A stretch of 64,000 nt of DNA. It comes from Chloroflexota bacterium (GTDB lineage: Bacteria > Chloroflexota > JAHJIN01). The DNA lies in contig JAHJIN010000454.1 of the NCBI GenBank assembly GCA_018823415.1, positions 1 to 64,000 on the forward strand, read 5' to 3'. Below, in pieces: positions 62,913-64,000 of the stretch (position 1 is the first letter of the stretch; each line of letters starts with the position of its first letter). The translations under genes were made by a program, and so were the position numbers. The notes beneath the pieces were generated by a model. The model saw only the letters and a program-made list of their open reading frames with translations. It did not search any database and had not been told where the DNA came from.

Positions 62913-63401
62913 TTACAAATGGGTCTGCAATTCGGCCACCAGCTCTCGATAGCGGGGGCCAGTGGGCCGCATCTGGATCTCGCGTCTGGTATCGCTGATG
63001 ATCGCCAGATCGATCCACAGGTGCTCGGGGGGCAATAGGTCCAAGGCCACCTCGGGCCACTCGATCACTGACACGCCCGGGCCATATAGGTATTCGTCCA
63101 GGCCCAGGCCCCAGGCCTCGGCGGCGCTTTCCAGCCGGTAGAGGTCGATATGATACAAGGTCAGGCGGCCGTTGGGATATTCGTTAATGAGAGCAAAAGA
63201 AGGGCTGGTCACCCATTGAGTGATCCCCAGCCCCTGGGCTATGCCCTGCGTCAGGTGCGTCTTGCCGGCCCCCAACTCGCCAGCCAGCAAAAACACGTCG
63301 CCAGGCCGCGCCAGATGCCCCAGGTGCACGCCTACCCGGCGCGTGTGCGCCACATCAGAGCTAATCAAGTCGAATGGGTACGAGCCAATCATGCGCACCA
63401 C
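62913..63401 (-). CDS. tsaE: tRNA threonylcarbamoyladenosine synthesis ATPase TsaE
   Basis: P-loop ATPase of 162 aa that supports t6A formation in tRNA. Walker A is GELGAGKTHLTQG; SPSFALINEYP and LYHIDLYRLES are TsaE signatures. Start could be GTG at 63401 or 63398 or ATG at 63392; the upstream sequence GAGG favours one of the GTGs. It is followed by the URO-D gene at 12 bp. Confidence 0.91.
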   Translation of the reverse strand: MVRMIGSYPFDLISSDVAHTRRVGVHLGHLARPGDVFLLAGELGAGKTHLTQGIAQGLGITQWVTSPSFALINEYPNGRLTLYHIDLYRLESAAEAWGLGLDEYLYGPGVSVIEWPEVALDLLPPEHLWIDLAIISDTRREIQMRPTGPRYRELVAELQTHL

Positions 63402-63410
63402 CGGGCCTCG

Positions 63411-63944
63411 TCACTCGGCTATGGTCAAAAAGAATTGGATGCGGGGCTTGTTCACAATGACCACGTTGGTGTCAAACTGGCGGCGGGGATCAAACATAAA
63501 GCTGATTTGCGGCACCGTGATCGGCACGAATGCATACGAGATCACATCAAAGATGCTGCGCAGCTTGGTGCCGCGCGCCAGGTGCAGCGCGCCGCGAATC
63601 TCGAATCCGGGCACCGTGGCAATGATGTCATAGCGCTGCTTGGGCACAAACTTGCGGGTGCGGTCGTGGATGGTTTCTGGCTCGGGTTCGTCGATGGGGA
63701 TCGCAAACAAAAGAGTGTTTTTGGCCACGCGCAGCGCCTCGGCAGCCAGGGGTTGCGGATATGGCAGCAAGAGCCGGTCCAGTTGCACGTTGGTCAGGTG
63801 CACAATCGACTCGTGGGGGTTGTTGAGCACATCGGTCACACGCTGCCCGCGAGGCACGCTCATGGTGCCCCGGGCCACATGATCGCTGGTAAACAACTCT
63901 ACCTGCACCGGAACATCGGCGCCAAAGCCAGACAGCAAGCTCAT
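63411..63944 (-). CDS. Unknown conserved-looking soluble protein
   Basis: Protein of 177 aa, mostly beta-rich. I recognise no family with confidence; VELFTSDHVARGTMSVPRG and IVHLTNVQLDRLL resemble a domain annotated as DUF6812 in some genomes, but I am unsure. No signal peptide or TM segment. It starts at an ATG with AAAAGGA upstream and a perfect -10 (TATAAT) nearby. It heads the leftward run with tsaE. Confidence 0.66.
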   Translation of the reverse strand: MSLLSGFGADVPVQVELFTSDHVARGTMSVPRGQRVTDVLNNPHESIVHLTNVQLDRLLLPYPQPLAAEALRVAKNTLLFAIPIDEPEPETIHDRTRKFVPKQRYDIIATVPGFEIRGALHLARGTKLRSIFDVISYAFVPITVPQISFMFDPRRQFDTNVVIVNKPRIQFFLTIAE

Positions 63945-63976
63945 GGTCCTTTTTCTCCGCGCGTGTTTGTGATCGT

Positions 63977-63982
63977 ATTATA
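63977..63982 (-). promoter_or_regulatory. -10 element of the leftward tsaE run
   Basis: Minus strand TATAAT at 63982-63977, 33 bp upstream of the unknown gene. Its -35 would fall beyond the window edge. Confidence 0.58.
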
Positions 63983-64000
63983 GCATACCGCTGGCCGGTG

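Overview
The window looks like one contig of a Chloroflexota bacterium (Anaerolineae-like; inferred from gene content, not from a marker gene). It is GC-rich, and carries a partner-switching (Rsb) module, large GAF/PAS sensor kinases, glycan genes of the pgl type, GT-C/GT39 membrane enzymes, an S-box (SAM-I) riboswitch over methionine/aspartate-family genes, and many GTG starts with strong Shine-Dalgarno sites. I see no rRNA, tRNA, CRISPR, IS element or prophage.

Layout. (1) 1-4819 (+): end of a stress/partner-switching operon (rsbS, rsbT, PP2C-type phosphatase) running into a hybrid histidine kinase with two receiver domains and an apparent RsbR-like N-terminus. (2) 5009-20741 (+): a surface-glycan locus. 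A GDP-fucose synthase, flippase, glycosyltransferases, Wzy/ligase, methyltransferase and an unknown anchored protein form a low-GC, translationally coupled cassette. It is followed by a GC-rich block matching the bacillosamine pathway (pglA/C/D/E/F-like). (3) 20867-30594 (-): a GT-C membrane protein; a BY-kinase with two Wzz-like chain-length proteins, split by a DUF4160/DUF2442 pair; then a GT39-like enzyme, a small PII-like protein and a CPA2 antiporter, whose three genes overlap. (4) 30762-38620: a secreted PKD-repeat glycoside-hydrolase-like protein and two large, tandem, related sensor kinases. (5) 38880-45257 (+): sulfur and aspartate-family metabolism: cysE, cysK, a short pyrophosphatase-like gene, then promoter, SAM-I riboswitch, terminator and metB-lysC-asd. 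(6) 45341-51008 (+): a HAD-like protein with unusual motif order, a radical SAM protein, two membrane proteins and a Vps62-like protein. (7) 51092-54315 (-): LCAT-like lipase, a four-repeat membrane protein and a REC-GGDEF protein, transcribed divergently from tnaA (54476-55855, +). (8) 55860-63944: queA (-), ssb (+), and a leftward run of mutM, an esterase, a small membrane protein, a ferritin-like protein, a STAND-like NTPase lacking the Walker A lysine, a URO-D family protein, tsaE and an unknown protein.

How the parts fit. The glycan genes supply sugar precursors, lipid-linked assembly, flipping, polymerisation and length control with tyrosine-kinase regulation. cysE/cysK make cysteine, which the SAM-sensed metB-lysC-asd operon feeds towards methionine, threonine and lysine. 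Signalling genes are abundant, but none sits beside an obvious stand-alone DNA-binding response regulator.

The observations most worth following are: a paired-hairpin element found in the leaders of two unrelated genes (39826-39903 and 59341-59400), a possible circularly permuted HAD protein, divergent tnaA/GGDEF promoters that share a -35 region, an 88-bp palindromic element inside a GT39 coding sequence, the degenerate STAND protein, and the DUF4160/DUF2442 insertion in the Wzz/BY-kinase operon.
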